Source of the DNA: Liolophura sinensis
Lineage: Eukaryota; Mollusca; Polyplacophora; Chitonida; Chitonidae
Length of the DNA stretch: 64,000 bases
NCBI RefSeq assembly: GCF_032854445.1
Contig: NC_088304.1
Coordinates: 20,907,704 to 20,971,703 of the forward strand
Direction of reading: 5' to 3'
Shown: positions 21,878-33,889 of the stretch, piece after piece
How the letters are laid out: the number at the start of each line of letters is the position of its first letter
Position numbering within the stretch: position 1 is the first letter of the stretch
Notes under the pieces: model-generated
The model's database searches: none
What the model saw: only the letters and a program-made list of their open reading frames with translations
What the model was told of the DNA's origin: nothing
Program-made: the position numbers and the translations under genes

Positions 21878-23549
21878 CTAAGAGAGGGAAACAAGACGGC
21901 TATGAATGTAGTCGATGACCTGGGGGTATAGTTCAATTGTGTATATGTGAAAGTGGCTTTTTTATCCACATAACTTAAACTGTGAAGACAATTTCGCGAA
22001 CAAGTACAAAGTTAAGGTAAACTGTTGTCGATGTGGAATCAGAAAGAGGGAAAACTGTATCATTCTATTTACTCAGTTCTTACCAATAAGATGTGGGTGT
22101 CTAACGGTGGTATTACCGTAAATAAGTTGAAGAATCACGACATCATATAGATCACAAACGATGATATTAATGAGAATTTCATGAGAAGGGTGCGATTTTC
22201 GACAAAGAAACACATCTAACACGACTACAAGGCGATAACGCCATATTATTTTTTTTTTACAGATCGTCTACATAATATTTTGTGAAATATGTGTGACAAT
22301 TGCTTCGCTGAGAATGGAATCAGAAGTTAGGGGATAGATCCATTGATTTTTGTCAACAAAATCATCTGTGTTATTAATATAATCGTCCTTTTAAATTTGC
22401 GTTATTAGAAGAGGTTTGCACGCGCAAGGAGCATTCTGGCGTAATATTTCTGATCTTTTGTCGTCTAGTTTTTATGTAATGTCAAAACGAATTTCTAAAT
22501 CCTGTCGACTGAGGACACATATGTTTTCTGTGTATGATTTTACTGTTATTATTTAAGGATATGTTTCAGAGCGTTACAAATTACATACCACAAAATGTAC
22601 TTGCAATAACAAATCCACAATACCTCTTTCGCAGATGAAATAATGTTGTCTCTGGCAGGGGATATCGAAGGACATGTGAGCGCTAAGTGTCCTTGGGGGA
22701 CTATACCACCAAAGCTTGTCGTGCATTATCACACAGTGCTCATAGTTTCCGAAGTTATTGGGGCTTGTTGGATGCCACGGGAGATACCTGCTGGCGTCAG
22801 TCCCGTCTTCCATACAAACTGGTTTTCTTTGGAAGAAAATATACACCAACTATTAACTGAACACCAACCATTAGCATGGGAACCACAGGTCCTTCGACAA
22901 CAAGGAGTTGTCGATTCTAGGTACAGGCAGCCAGCTGGCGGATTGTGCCATGCAAATTAGCAGCTCATGGAAAGGGCATACAGCTGAGATCAACATTATG
23001 AAAGGACTTTAAACAATTACCAGTGAATATTGCAGAACAAATATTCTCGTTTCCAATAACATGTAGTAGCATTACTGGTTGCATATGTGTCCATTTGATG
23101 CTGTCGGCTTGCGCTAAATGTCTACGTCAACTGGGGATTTGTAATTATAACGTATTTTGTCATTTGGTGAAGGCAGAATATTCTAGAAAATCATAGCGTT
23201 GGCCGCTCGATGATTTGTTCATTTCGTTGGTGTTTTACGCCGTAAAAGACATCTTCTCTAAAAACCATCGTGTACAGCCTTGAATTTGCAATAAACAATT
23301 ATTACCAATCCTCTTGTCTGTTGCCCCAATATAGAAGCCATGCTGAACGGGATTGTTGACAGAGGCCATTATATGTTCAAGAAGATCCAGTTCTACCTGG
23401 GAGTTTATCTTTACTAAATGACCACCAGCTGATCGGCACCAACAGGACGCATCAGCATGTTTAGTGGGAACAGTGTGAACGTGATAACAGCTCCCCGTTT
23501 CCTGGTAACACGACCACATCGGCTCGGCACAGGCAGCTGTGGAGAACAT
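21633..23549 (-). CDS. Gene B: C-type lectin-like plus apple protein, frame problem at exon 2
   Basis: Exons 23306-23549, 22624-22826 and 21633-21877. Exon 1 (244 bp) encodes AACAEPMWSCYQETGSCYH, ASCWCRSAGGHLV and FYIGATDKRI. Exon 2 encodes EDGTDASRYLPWHP, SPN in the sugar-loop position, EHCVIMHDKLWW and HYFICER. Exon 3 encodes ISRDEKYLSG, CMACAELCITSCLCKSFGCR, GDCILYKLHYSR and PGYVIYD. With the paralogous acceptor, one base is missing after VW, giving a frameshift and early stop. A CAG eight bases downstream (exon from 22818, 195 bp) restores the phase-1 frame and gives 227 residues without the NQFVW segment. The gene is therefore either newly dead or spliced at the shifted site. The role is as for gene A, by homology. 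Confidence 0.7.
22624..22826 (-). CDS. Gene B exon 2 (lectin domain C half, 1-bp deletion)
   Basis: 203 bp when bounded by TTCCAAAG and GGTATTGT. The expected reading is NQFVW-EDGTD, but one G is missing between the Trp and Glu codons. Starting at 22818 instead gives 195 bp in the correct phase. Confidence 0.7.
23306..23549 (-). CDS. Gene B exon 1 (lectin domain N half)
   Basis: 244 bp between GTCCACAG and GGTAATAA, phase 0 to phase 1, open throughout. An ATG further upstream (23654) extends the frame through the acceptor, but that stretch is not conserved in A or C and is taken as intron. Confidence 0.8.
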
Positions 23550-23807
23550 CTGTGGACAAATGATAAAGACTTTTAAACCACATCTAGATATTTCAATTAG
23601 TATTTTAAACACAACAGCCGACAAAAAAAGCGGCCACTGGTAACAGTTTGCCACTGTCGAAGCAATTCTGGCTTTGGCGTCATTCCTGTGGTATTATATA
23701 TTTAAAACCGACCTTTATAAATGCTAAGCCAACTTCAATACATGTATAAAAGGGTTTTATCAGATTAAAACCCATTTTTAAGCCAAGGCTTAATCACAAG
23801 GCTTATT

Positions 23808-23925
23808 ACAGTTACAATAAAACCCTAGTTGAGGCAAACTGACAAGATGCCGTTTTTCACCGGTCATGTCTGACGATTTGCCAGCTATCACACTGTTTTT
23901 GCTGCTGTGGTTTTCATTATATTAA
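23808..23925 (-). repeat. D-rep dispersed repeat, proximal part
   Basis: The minus strand reads CACTGT-like head decayed, then GACATGACCGGTGAAAAACG and GTCAGTTTGCCTCAACTAGG. Confidence 0.6.
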
Positions 23926-24061
23926 CTAAAACGACTAAGTCTTAATTATATTCCGGTTAATGACTCAGGGATGGTGTACAATTGTCTGACTTGACGCGTA
24001 GAATGTGTTACACTAAACAATGAAGATTAGCACTGGAGCAGCAAAAATATGCAGTGGAATA

Positions 24062-24172
24062 CTAAGCAAATAGTCGCACGAAACTGGTAAAATCCGGCCT
24101 TTTGTCACTTACCCCAGTTAAGGACTTAATGCTAACTGTTCATGAAAATGCTTGAGTAGTAACAGCTTAAAC
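24062..24172 (+). repeat. D-rep dispersed repeat, proximal part
   Basis: Matches GTCGCACGAAACTGGTAAAA, CTTTTGTCACTTACCCCAGT and GCTAACTGTTCATG. Confidence 0.6.
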
Positions 24173-25044
24173 GTTCTTGATATGCCTTGACGCTTAAATG
24201 CAGATAGTTCAAATGATCCCCAGACTGTGTTAATATATGCACATGTTCCCAGAGGTCTATAAAGAGAGCTGTCCTGTCATTTCATGGATGTAATTAAAAC
24301 TTGATCTGAATGTACCCCCGCTACTTGGACGAATACGGATTTAAACACTCGTATTTCAAACCTCTCTTCCAAAAACATTTATCGCAATATGCAAGTCAAA
24401 AAATGAAAAGTCATTTTTATGTACTCATATAATTGACGTGTTTGTTATTTTAGCTGATTTTCAAAATGTCTATAATTGATGGATTTTGGATTTTCTGCAT
24501 CGAAATTCATTTACAGCTATGGTATCAACGTGTTTTTGCAACAATAGGTTTGTTTTAAATGTCTTTTTGTTATTTTCTGGGTAATGATTACTCACTGTAA
24601 TCTGATGACAAATAGCTGTTATTTCAAACAATGTGTTTCATCGATCCAACCACTCTACTCTTCACGCGCAGATTCACAATCAATCCAGTGCAGCTGGCTT
24701 TCTGTATGCTCTAAGTTGTGTGATACGGTTAATTTCTTTGCATTCCTTGAAAACAATTCGATGTATTATAGATCTGGTGAAACTACAAGGCTTTTGATGT
24801 GGAAGGTAACAAATTGGCATAGAGGAAACTGACTGCTTTGATGAGATGACACGCAACTGTTTGTCTGCGACCTTCCTATGTTCTCATTATATCACTGAAC
24901 TTTCTCACATTAACTTCACACTTTGACTGATGATATCAGCATAGCGCTATTTTCTTCGTCACTCACCGATATACCAAGACATTAAATATGAAAAGGTTAC
25001 AACATATAGGTATAAACCAGAGCCGTGAGGACAAAAAAGTCAGA
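24173..25044. other. Non-coding spacer
   Basis: AT-rich. Short frames occur but none has splice or family support. Confidence 0.3.
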
Positions 25045-25200
25045 AGAAAAACCCTGACTGAGGAAAATCGAAAACAGTCCAAAGAAAAAAACCCTGACTG
25101 AGGAAAATCGACAAGAGAGTCGCCTTTTTCCCGTGTCGTGTGACCATTTGCCACGTCGCTGTTCTGGTATTACACTCTACGCTGTACGTTTTTAATGATA
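25045..25200 (-). repeat. D-rep fragment with internal duplication
   Basis: The motif AACCCTGACTGAGGAAAATC occurs twice about 39 bp apart (near 25049 and 25088), then the repeat continues through GTGTCGTGTGACCATTTGCC. Confidence 0.65.
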
Positions 25201-25316
25201 TTCTTACAGCGTAAAGATTTTCAAATAAGCTTTTTCGCCAGCCACTCAGATCTGCATTCGCCCCGTGGGGTCTTCGGGGCGAAAAGAACAGGACTTCAGC
25301 CCTCTAGGCAAGTATG

Positions 25317-25385
25317 TCGTATTTATTTATTTATTTGATTGGTCTTTGACGCCGTACTCAAGAATGTTTCACTTATACGACGGCA
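25317..25385 (-). mobile_element. Family-1 SINE 3' end
   Basis: TATTTATTTATTTGATTGGT followed by GACGCCGTACTCAAGAATG and CACTTATACGACGGC. The match stops where the 5' UTR of LINE copy 3 begins. Confidence 0.7.
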
Positions 25386-27718
25386 GCAAGCTTGTCGTAG
25401 AAGGCGACTAACCTAGAGCTCTTCAGTGTGGGTCCGTTGAATACAGTAGGCTCACACCTTTTCGGGCTATGTGACCTGTTTTTCGTGGGTGGCCACCCGT
25501 AATCTCCAAGAACGTGATCCTGGTGGCCGAGGGTGTGTTGATCTTACGAGATCCTCACGCCCAACACTCCACTTTGGCCTTTACTTGGAAAACGGGGGAT
25601 GGGGGGTAGGATTGGCTTCGTCTTATTAATCGGCTTAGTCACGTTTTGCCTCTGAGTGGTCCCAAAATTTCTCCATAACGTCACTCCTGAGAGAATAAAT
25701 GTTATCTCTGAAATTGCTTCGCGAGACTACGTTTTGAGGCGGTGGCTCATGGGTCAGTCAAGTAGTTCGTGTCTCATGTGTGACCATTATTCATTGGGTG
25801 GGAGAGGGAGGAGCACGAGGTGGGGAATTTCACAACAAAAAGCTGGCAACGTCCTCAAGTTAAATACATACCTTTTGACCTTCAATAGTACCTCTCTACC
25901 ATCGTCTATCTACATTTGCCGTTATAGGGTTAGTGTTGATTTATATATCCCTAACCCAACAAGTTGGTTCACCTGCCAAAAAATTTAGTCAGGGGCCAAG
26001 GTAAAAATAAACTGGTTATTTTCAGATGCGGTAGTGACAGTAATGGTGGCTGCCACTGCAATAGCACAGGTATGTTTTGCAGTTGCAGTGGAGATCACAT
26101 GGCCTCCTCTAAGTTGGCATCGCCTTCTAATACTTCACTGAAATCCTATAACAACTGTTGCAACTCAAACTTCCTCGATTTGGCCCATTGGAAACGACAA
26201 ACCTAGTTCTATCTTTTACCAACCTTCTGTTCAACCTGCCCGGAATTCTTGATCAAACCAGACCTCAGTACAACAAATAAAACCAGTCATCAATACAAAA
26301 CAAATTTATAAAACAAAACTTAACCACTCCCAAAACAAAAGTAATGCCAAAAGTAATTCCGAAAGTAAATCTCATAATAATAATAATAAAGCTAATAAAC
26401 CTAGCGGCCCACAGGCCGTCCGTCTAAGGTCACTATTCAAACGTTTAATAGATTTGGATCGTTGGAGGACTGTGGTCTTTCAACATCAGATGCGGATGTG
26501 ATGAATACATCACCCGCACCAGGGAGATCTTCCAGCCGATCTGCATGGAAGAGTTGTCCTCGGTCCAAACATAGAGATAAATCTCCTATACGTCTCTCTC
26601 CATAATATCCGTATATGACAAAAATATACCATTGAATTGTAGAGGTCTTAAGATAAATGTTATTGAAATAACACAGTTAGTTCGATCATTAAAAGCTATA
26701 ACCTTTTGTCTGAAGTCACACCTGAAAACATCTGACAAAAATAAAGTAACTCTCAAAAAGAATTCCTTTTATGGTACATGTTGTAATGAAGAAGAGCGAG
26801 TTGCAGGCGGCTCCACTATTTTCATAAGTAACAATATTACCTACAGTCCTGTTGCCCTGGATACAGAGCTCTAGGCTGTCGCCTTTGGTATTTCATTGTC
26901 TGAAACAATCATATTGTGTTTGCTGTGTATTCCCCAGAACACTTCCTTGTCAGCTTTCCAGTTGTATATTTTACAGGAGCAATCACCTACACCATTTATA
27001 ATAATGACAGATTGTAATTCTCATAACCCCTAAGTAACACAAATAATAAGGGCAAGATAGTGGAAGACTTCTTATCAAAGGGGGAACTGTGTTATTTCAA
27101 TGATCGTTCTAATACCCATTTAGTGGGATAATGTCGCCTATTCTGCAATCGATCTCACTATCAGCAATCCATCACTTTTCTCAGAATTGTCTTGGAGAAC
27201 GCATGTGGATTTTTGTGGCAGTGACCATTTTCGTATTATCCTAAACCATCTTCCTCCTACTTCTTTAGAACGCTTAGCTAGGGGAAAAATTCCATCAAGC
27301 AGATTTGATCACATTTAAGATGGTCGGTGAGGCTAATATGATCTCAGAGGCACTCAATGACGCAGATTGATCCTATATATAAATTTAATGAACTTATTTT
27401 ACGAGCTGCCGATAGAACTATACTTAAGACTTCGGCAAATCCAAAAGTAAACCCCGGTATGGTAATGACTGTCGTAAAGCCATAAAGGACCCCAAAAATG
27501 TTTAATGCATTTTTAATCATTGTCCTTCTGATAAAAATTTAAACCAGGTTCGTATTTTTAGAGCTAAGGCCCGTCAATAACTCAAATCCAATGGTCGATC
27601 TTATGGGCGAAGCTTCGTTTCAGGCATTACGTCAGAACATGCTTCAGAAACTAAATGGAGAAAATAACAAAGCGAAAGTCCAGCATTAAAAAGATGGAGA
27701 TAATATATTAACCTAGGT
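25385..27718 (+). mobile_element. I/Nimb-like LINE, copy 3 (dead, 3' truncated)
   Basis: 5' UTR block at 25385-25640 (GGGTGGCCACCCGTAATCTC), ORF1 at 25656-26206, endonuclease start near 26632 (NCRGLKINVIEITQLVRS), decayed endonuclease centre, and EN-RT linker ending near 27700. RT and RNase H are absent because the element is cut at the junction with copy 4. Confidence 0.8.
25656..26206 (+). pseudogene. LINE ORF1 remnant (copy 3)
   Basis: The frame has LNTYLLTFNSTSLPSSIYIC and RVSVDLYIPNPTSWFTCQK, aligning with the ORF1 of copies 2 and 4. It shifts frame at the zinc knuckle; the first knuckle Cys is replaced (SWFTC for RCFYC). A Cys-rich stretch follows in the second frame. Confidence 0.65.
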
Positions 27719-27759
27719 TCTGTTTTCTCTGGGGACGCCCAGAGGAAACAGAACCTCGG
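27712..27759. repeat. 48-nt hairpin at the junction of two opposed LINEs
   Basis: Arms of 21 nt (CCTAGGTTCTGTTTTCTCTGG and CCAGAGGAAACAGAACCTCGG, the second given from its start) pair with two mismatches around a 6-nt loop GGACGC. Copy 3 (+) ends here and copy 4 (-) begins. Confidence 0.75.
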
Positions 27760-29733
27760 CAGAAAAGATAGACGATAAAGGTGGAAGACGTAGGTGGCCC
27801 GCTGTCTTGAGACAGTCGCTACGCAACCTCACCCTTTGATTCGTCACTGTATATAAATTTATAATCTATATAATTAGCCTTCATTTCTGCACAACTTTAC
27901 CGAATTATAAGAGGATTTTTATCTGATTTTTATGCTTATTGAAAACACAGTCGTTGCCAGGGTTTTTGGATGAACTTGAAGCATATTGAAGGTTGAGCAT
28001 AATATGTCCTTTATATAAAGAAGGCTCATTAGCGTCCACGTACAAACTCTCTGCTAGTGAGGGTCCCAAAAGCACCAAGGCTGAGTCTCGTAATATACGA
28101 CTTCCTTGCGGAACCGTAAATGATGAACCCATAGTTCAATTTAGGCCTCACCAGAGAACGATATAGATTGAGTAAAACAAATCGGTCGGCACCTCAATAG
28201 GTGCTAGACACGACCTTAACAACACCTAGAGCCTTTGTACATTGAGCTTTAAGCATTTTCATATGAGGTATAAAGAACAGCTTACTATCACATAATCTAC
28301 CTAAAAATTTAGTATAAACAATTTTAATCTTTTTGCCACAAAAATTAAGGCTCGGTGTCAAGATAAAGTTTCCCGTTTATTACAAAAATGCATACCGACC
28401 GTTTTAGACGTTGAAAATTTAAAACCGATTTTATTCATATTTTTTGCACGGTAGCATGCCAGAAAATCATCAACAAATAAAGAACCATCTGTACCGGAAG
28501 TTACGGTTTTAGCCAGACTTTTTATTTTTATGCTGAACAGAGTAGATAATGGAATGCAGCCCTCGGATACACCCGTTCCCTGCTCATGAGAGTCAGAAAG
28601 AGGGGGGCCCTAAACGTACCTTAAACTGACGATCAGATAAAAATTCTGATACGCATGTTGGTAATTGTCCTTTTAGGCCTATGAATATTATTAGATAGCA
28701 ACTTTTTTTTTTCAAGAAGCCAAACAGGTCTATCATTTAGCACTCGTTCCTTAGCGTTACAGACACAGCTGGCAAGAGCTGCGGACGGTAATTAGACGAA
28801 TGAGCATGACCATGACCCGTTTTGGAAACCAGAATGACACACGCCTCCCTCATGACAGTGGAGAATTACCAATTATCCATATATCATTAAATAAGCCCAA
28901 AAGAGTCTCAAGTGGCTCAGGTACTAAATGGTTCAGAAACGTATAATATACATTATATTTCATCGATATTAAAAGGACGATTATAATTATCTAAATTTTT
29001 AGAAGTAAAAGACAACTGATTTTTCTTCTTTTGGCTTTTACATGTAATATATTTAAATTGCGAAGTATAATCCTTAGACGATTTATTCGAAATTGTCTCA
29101 GCTAATTTATTAGCTACTTTGCATGGAAAAGTTAATACATTATCTCCATCTTTCAAATGCTAGACTTTTGCTTTATTATTCTTTGCCATAAGTTTTCTGT
29201 CCCATGTTCCAGATCTTACCCATGAGTGTGTTTGACTACGAACCTGGTTTACATTATTATCAAAAGGACAATGAATAAATCCATCGTTCAGCCTTTTCAC
29301 GGTCCTTTATGGCTTTATGTCGCTCATTGTCGTATCAGGGTTTACTTTTGGATTTGGGATTTGTCGAGGTCTTAGGGATAGTTCTTTTGGCAGCTGGTAA
29401 AACAAGCTCATTAAATTTAATATAGATCATCTGCTGCATTGAGAGTCTCGGGTAATAACAGCCTTACAGAACATCTCAAATGCCATCCAATCTGCTTTAT
29501 CGAATTTCCATCTAGCTACACGTTGTAAGGAAGAAGAGCTTTTAGTATAATAGGAAAATGGCTACTATCACAAAAACCCTCATGCACTATTCAAGAAAAA
29601 TCTGAGAGAAGTGATAGATCGGTGATGGTGAGATCGATAACAGAATAAGTGCCATTATCGAATTTCCACTTAGCTACACATTTAAAGGATTCGAAGTGAT
29701 ATGCTCTACGAGAATAGGAAAAGCCGAAAGAAG

Positions 29734-30006
29734 TCATAGATCCGTAGTAGGGAGCTCAATAGCAGAATAGCCATTAGAAGTGGCATTACATGAATGTAAA
29801 TATGTATTAGAACCACCATTGAAATAACACAGTTCCCCCTTAGATAAGTAGTCTTTCACTATCTTGCCCTTATTATTTATGGTATTACCGCCCCATAAGG
29901 GGTTATGGGATTTAAAATCTCCCATTATTATAGAAGGTGTTGGCCTTTGCTCTGTTAACTTACGTAGTTGATATGCTGACAAAGAAAGGTTCGGAAGAAT
30001 ATACAC
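29734..30006 (-). pseudogene. LINE endonuclease fragment (copy 4)
   Basis: YILPNLSLSAYQLRKL, then IIMGDFKSHNPLWGG (Asn of GDFN replaced by Lys), NKGKIVKDYLSKGEL and CYFNGGSNTYLH. Ninety codons are open. The GDFN change implies loss of activity. Confidence 0.7.
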
Positions 30007-30678
30007 CGATCATAATGTGATTGTTTCAGACAATGAAACACGAACGGTCACAGGCTGACGATCTGTATCCAGGGCTGTGTTGACAATTCACGGTATAATT
30101 TTGTCATATGTAGACATTATGAAGGGAGACGTATTTATTTTTATGGTTGCACAAGGGATAATCCTTCCTTGGAGATCCGCTGGAATGCCTCCCTGGTGCG
30201 AGTGATGTGTCCATCACAGCCGCATCTGATGTTCCAGGACCAACGTCCTCCAACGATGCAAACTTGTTAAAAGCTGTTCAGCTGTTTTACGCTCTGGTTC
30301 TGTATTTTAGGGTTGACGGAAGGTGTTGATTTGTCTGTGTACAACAAGAGCTATATTCAGGCTGAGCTGCAGGTTTAGAAGAAGCCTGGACGGATATGGT
30401 TTTGGGCTGATCGTTTCCAGTCGTCTAAGTAGCAACAGATGTTGGAACTCGCTTGACTACATTGGCAAACGAAGCCTGTGATGTATTGCACGCTAATTTA
30501 CGTGACTCTTGGTAAGAGATTTTAAACTTTTAAGTAACTATCTGTTTTTCCTTTAGGAATAATGGGCAGTCTTTAGAGGAGTTGATGTGATCTTAATTGC
30601 AATTACAACATTTAATTGTCCCACTGCAGTCGAAACCTTCATGACCTTTCTTCCTGCATCGAAAACAAACCAATTTAG

Positions 30679-30996
30679 TTATACATTGGCCCTTGGCGTG
30701 ACCAATATTTGGAACGTAAAACACCTTGTCGGATTGGGGGTGTAGAGGTCAACACGAACCCTGTACGGGCCAACGTAAATGGATGACGGAAGGGATGTGC
30801 TATTAAATGTTAATAAAAAAGAGTTGAGTTTAATGGTGTTACCAGGTTTCTTCGCAACGAAGCGCTTGACATTGTTAACACTTTCTGACTTTAATTCAGC
30901 ACAATTTCCTTCTTCAGAAAGGTCAATAAGATCCCCATCCCTGTCACGTATGACCCCCTTACAGCTATTCAGACTTATGCGAAGATGCAAAATCAA
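30679..30996 (-). pseudogene. LINE ORF1 fragment (copy 4)
   Basis: SVNNVKRFVAKKPGN, then LNSFLLTFNSTSLPSSIYVG and RVRVDLYTPNPTRCFTFQI; the second knuckle Cys is Phe. Confidence 0.65.
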
Positions 30997-31045
30997 GTGT
31001 ATTCAAAGTGGAAGTCACTGATAATAAATTTAATGCTTGCCGTTT

Positions 31046-31429
31046 TCGAAAACATCCCATAAGGATATCGCCAGATCATAATTTTTAATATTTTTAACTT
31101 GCCCAGCTGAACCTTGTAATGTTTTTTAAAGAATGAATGGATTTAGTTTAGCCGGTCAACTGTCCGGTCCATTATCCATTTCATGAATATCTTCATTTTT
31201 ACGTTTTTAGCAGTATTTATACGAGCATGGGAGAGGTTTTTCATGTGGAAGACATAAGATAGAATTCTAAAGATGTATAGCGCCGTGTCACTCACCCACA
31301 CCGGAGTGCCAACTGGGGCGAAACCCTTTCCGCGAGTAACCAGCAGAAAGTGAGACGAGGATTTCACGCCACCCCCGATAAGTTGGGTTTTTTGAATTTA
31401 ATTTTAGTACTTTTCATTAGAAATAGCTT
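31046..31429. other. Spacer between LINE copies 4 and 5
   Basis: No clear homology to either element, apart from an ATGAATGG-like word near 31132. No exon is supported. Confidence 0.3.
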
Positions 31430-31602
31430 GGCCAAAATTTTTACATGGATCACAGAGGGTTCTTTATAAGTTGATGATTTCCTTTTATGCTACCGCGATA
31501 AAATATGAGTGATATCGAACGTCAGTTGCAGCTTTGTCTTGAAGAAATGGAGAAATGGGCAAGTGAGAACAATTTTAGATTTTCAACATCTAAAACCGTT
31601 TT

Positions 31603-31803
31603 ATGAAGTTTTGTAATAAACGAAAACCTTATCTTGACTCTGACCTTAAATTTTATGGTAAACAGATTACAATTGCTGGTGAAAGTAAATGTTTTGGTCT
31701 AATATTGGATAATAAATTATCTTTTATACCCCAGATTAAAATGCGTAAAGCTAACTGTGCAAACGATCTTGATAAATTTAGAGTCGTTCCAAGCACCGAT
31801 TGA
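31603..31803 (+). pseudogene. LINE RT thumb fragment (copy 5)
   Basis: NKRKPYLDSDLKFYGKQIT, then AGESKCFGLILDNKLSFIPQ, aligned to the thumb of copies 1 and 7. Confidence 0.65.
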
Positions 31804-31904
31804 GGTGCTGGTCGATCTGCGTTATTAAATCTATATCGTTCTCTGGTGAAGTCTAAGTTGAACTATGAGCATTTTAAATATGCTACAAAGCTTAACGCTC
31901 ACCC

Positions 31905-32757
31905 AACAAACCATGCGTACGACTGTGTTTTAAATCTATCATTTGTAAATAAATTTAGACAAATCCCAATAAGATCCCTTCGTTTCGGTCTGGATCCCTT
32001 CATATGGACAGGGCGTTCAGAATCTCTGGCGATCTGCATTGTGATCAACCACATAGACTGCGCTGTTATTTCTGTGTACATATCTATAACGTACATGGTA
32101 TTTAACAACATAGATGGAGCTGGTTGCCCAGTGTAGCCGTCTATCTTGTCATGTGTAACATCATAGATGGCGCCTCTTGTAGCATGAGATCTTTACATAT
32201 TAACAGGAAAGACGTAATCGTCCGTTACTTTTGAATCACAATCTGGTCGGTTAGGGTCTGTAACGCTCGTCATTTTCAAACTGAATCTAATACCGCTTAA
32301 CCTGGGGATAGGGGCCGTACGGGTAGCCATGCTAATTATATCAGCATGATGCCTTTATGAACAGTTGTAATCAGAGCGCGACTGAGATACTTGTTTAATT
32401 GTTATTTGATATGGAACTCATTCACGGACTACGAATTTGAACTTTGATATGGAATTCATGCCTGGAATATTCATTGTCTGTCCGGCATCATTGAAAACTG
32501 ATGACCTCTTCTCTCTTGTGTGTTACCGGCTTTATTTCTTATTTGTATAATTTCTTACATACCTTTGTCTTTGGGAGTTAGTGTTAAACGTTGTTTTGGA
32601 AATGGATCTTGCGATTATCGACTTGGAACGCCCTTTACTGACTACGAATGGTATAGCCTATAAATGTCGGATTTCACGCTTATATTTGTATACGGGCCAA
32701 TATCGTGGAAACGAACATCAAGCTAGAGAAAATAGCTGCGGTGATTTTGGGAGTCTC
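31905..32757. other. Insert in LINE copy 5 containing an E-rep
   Basis: The sequence departs from LINE homology inside the RT thumb and returns ahead of RNase H. The second half (32228-32630) is E-rep; the first half is unclassified. One open frame on each strand crosses 31899-32111 without support. Confidence 0.55.
32228..32630 (+). repeat. E-rep, plus copy of an inverted pair
   Basis: Nearly the reverse complement of 9705-10118. More diverged relatives with the GTGTTAAACGTTGTTTTGG-type end are found at 33890, 38410, 51180 and 55380. Confidence 0.8.
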
Positions 32758-32859
32758 CTCCCTGGCTTCATCCATAACCTAACCTGATATTTGATCTATG
32801 CAAATATAATAAATCCAATACAAATCCTTTTGTAATTCAGCAAAGTTTTGCTAAAACTA

Positions 32860-33250
32860 TGCGGATTATGAATTCGTGTATACCAGTTGGTCGGTCAAAG
32901 GATGGGAACAGAGTTGCAGCTGTGGCTGTCTTACACCAGCGAGTCTTTACTTTTCGTTTGATGTCATCTTCTTCAATCTTCTCTGCCGAGGCCAGGGCTA
33001 TATTCCTGGTCTTATTAGGTGTTTCTCCTGGGGGATGCCCAGAGGGCAGTGATATGTAGCGACTTGCTATCTTTACTTTTGGCAGTACACAAGAATATAT
33101 TTAAAAAGTGTTAACCTTAGATGGAAATCTAATTAAAGGAGGTAAAGATATTATTTTCCGTTGGATACCCAACCATATTGGTATCCAAAGAAACACAGTC
33201 GTAAACAGAGAGTCGAACGCTGCTCATAATAAATCCATATAAAAAGCTGA
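32860..33250 (+). pseudogene. LINE RNase H fragment (copy 5)
   Basis: GRSKDGNRVAAVAV, then SSSIFSAEARAIFLVL and a decayed NHIGIQRNTVVNRESN block. A stop follows GCPEGSDM. Confidence 0.65.
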
Positions 33251-33889
33251 ACTCCCTTTTACGGATTTTCGTTCATGTATTATTAAATATATTCGTCGCC
33301 TTTGACGGAGTGAATGGGACCTTCAGGTCCACAACAAATTGCACTGTGTTCGCCCTGTTATTATCTATAATTTGTATACTCACGGTATGTTTCGTATTGG
33401 GCATTCTCGTCTAACTCACAAGTCAACAAGATGGTGATCTGCCCCAGTGTGATGGGTGTGATGCTCCCTATTAAACATATCCTGGTTAACTGTTGAGGCT
33501 TTGCCCGTGTTTAGCAAGGATTCTACACAGTCTACTCTGCATAAGATTTGTTTGACAGCATTTCTGGTGATGTTGTCATAAAACGTTTGAGAGCCACTGA
33601 CCTAAATCATAAAGTATAAATTTTATTTTGTACTGTAAATTTCTCTAGATAAATAACTTTAAACATATTCTGGTTGACGAGTGTTAACTGTTTTGATTTT
33701 TCTTGTCTGATTTTAAACCTGCTCAACATTTTTGTTTCGTGTTTTATGCTCTCAATGCCATATGGAAAACTTTATCCGTCTCGTGTTTTCAACTTGTACT
33801 CGCCACGATACGACTGAGATATTGCCTATGTGCCGTTAAGCCATAATCACTCACTCATTCATATCTTCATTCAATAATTTTATCACAAG

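Larger units (their letters stand above)
27752..31045 (-). mobile_element. I/Nimb-like LINE, copy 4 (dead, 3' truncated)
   Basis: Minus strand: ORF1 (30996-30540), endonuclease (30150-29700), linker (29156-28953), RT remnants (28700-28150), and the start of RNase H ending at the hairpin. The 5' UTR is not present. Frames are broken in many places. Confidence 0.8.
31430..33880 (+). mobile_element. I/Nimb-like LINE, copy 5 (5' truncated, interrupted)
   Basis: Starts at the RT active-site region (near 31455, an LY-VDDF-like block with a frameshift), continues through the RT thumb (31530-31900), is interrupted at about 31905-32757, resumes in RNase H (32860-33250), and ends with the family 3' UTR and tail at 33840-33868 (GCCGTTAAGCCATAATCACT). 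All frames are broken. Confidence 0.75.

Noticed and set aside
22643-22960. 105-codon plus-strand frame across gene B exon 2
   Set aside because: It is the antisense shadow of the lectin exon.
23550-23654. ATG-initiated extension of gene B exon 1 as a signal peptide
   Set aside because: It is moderately hydrophobic but crosses the conserved acceptor GTCCACAG and has no counterpart in A or C; treated as intron, with some doubt.
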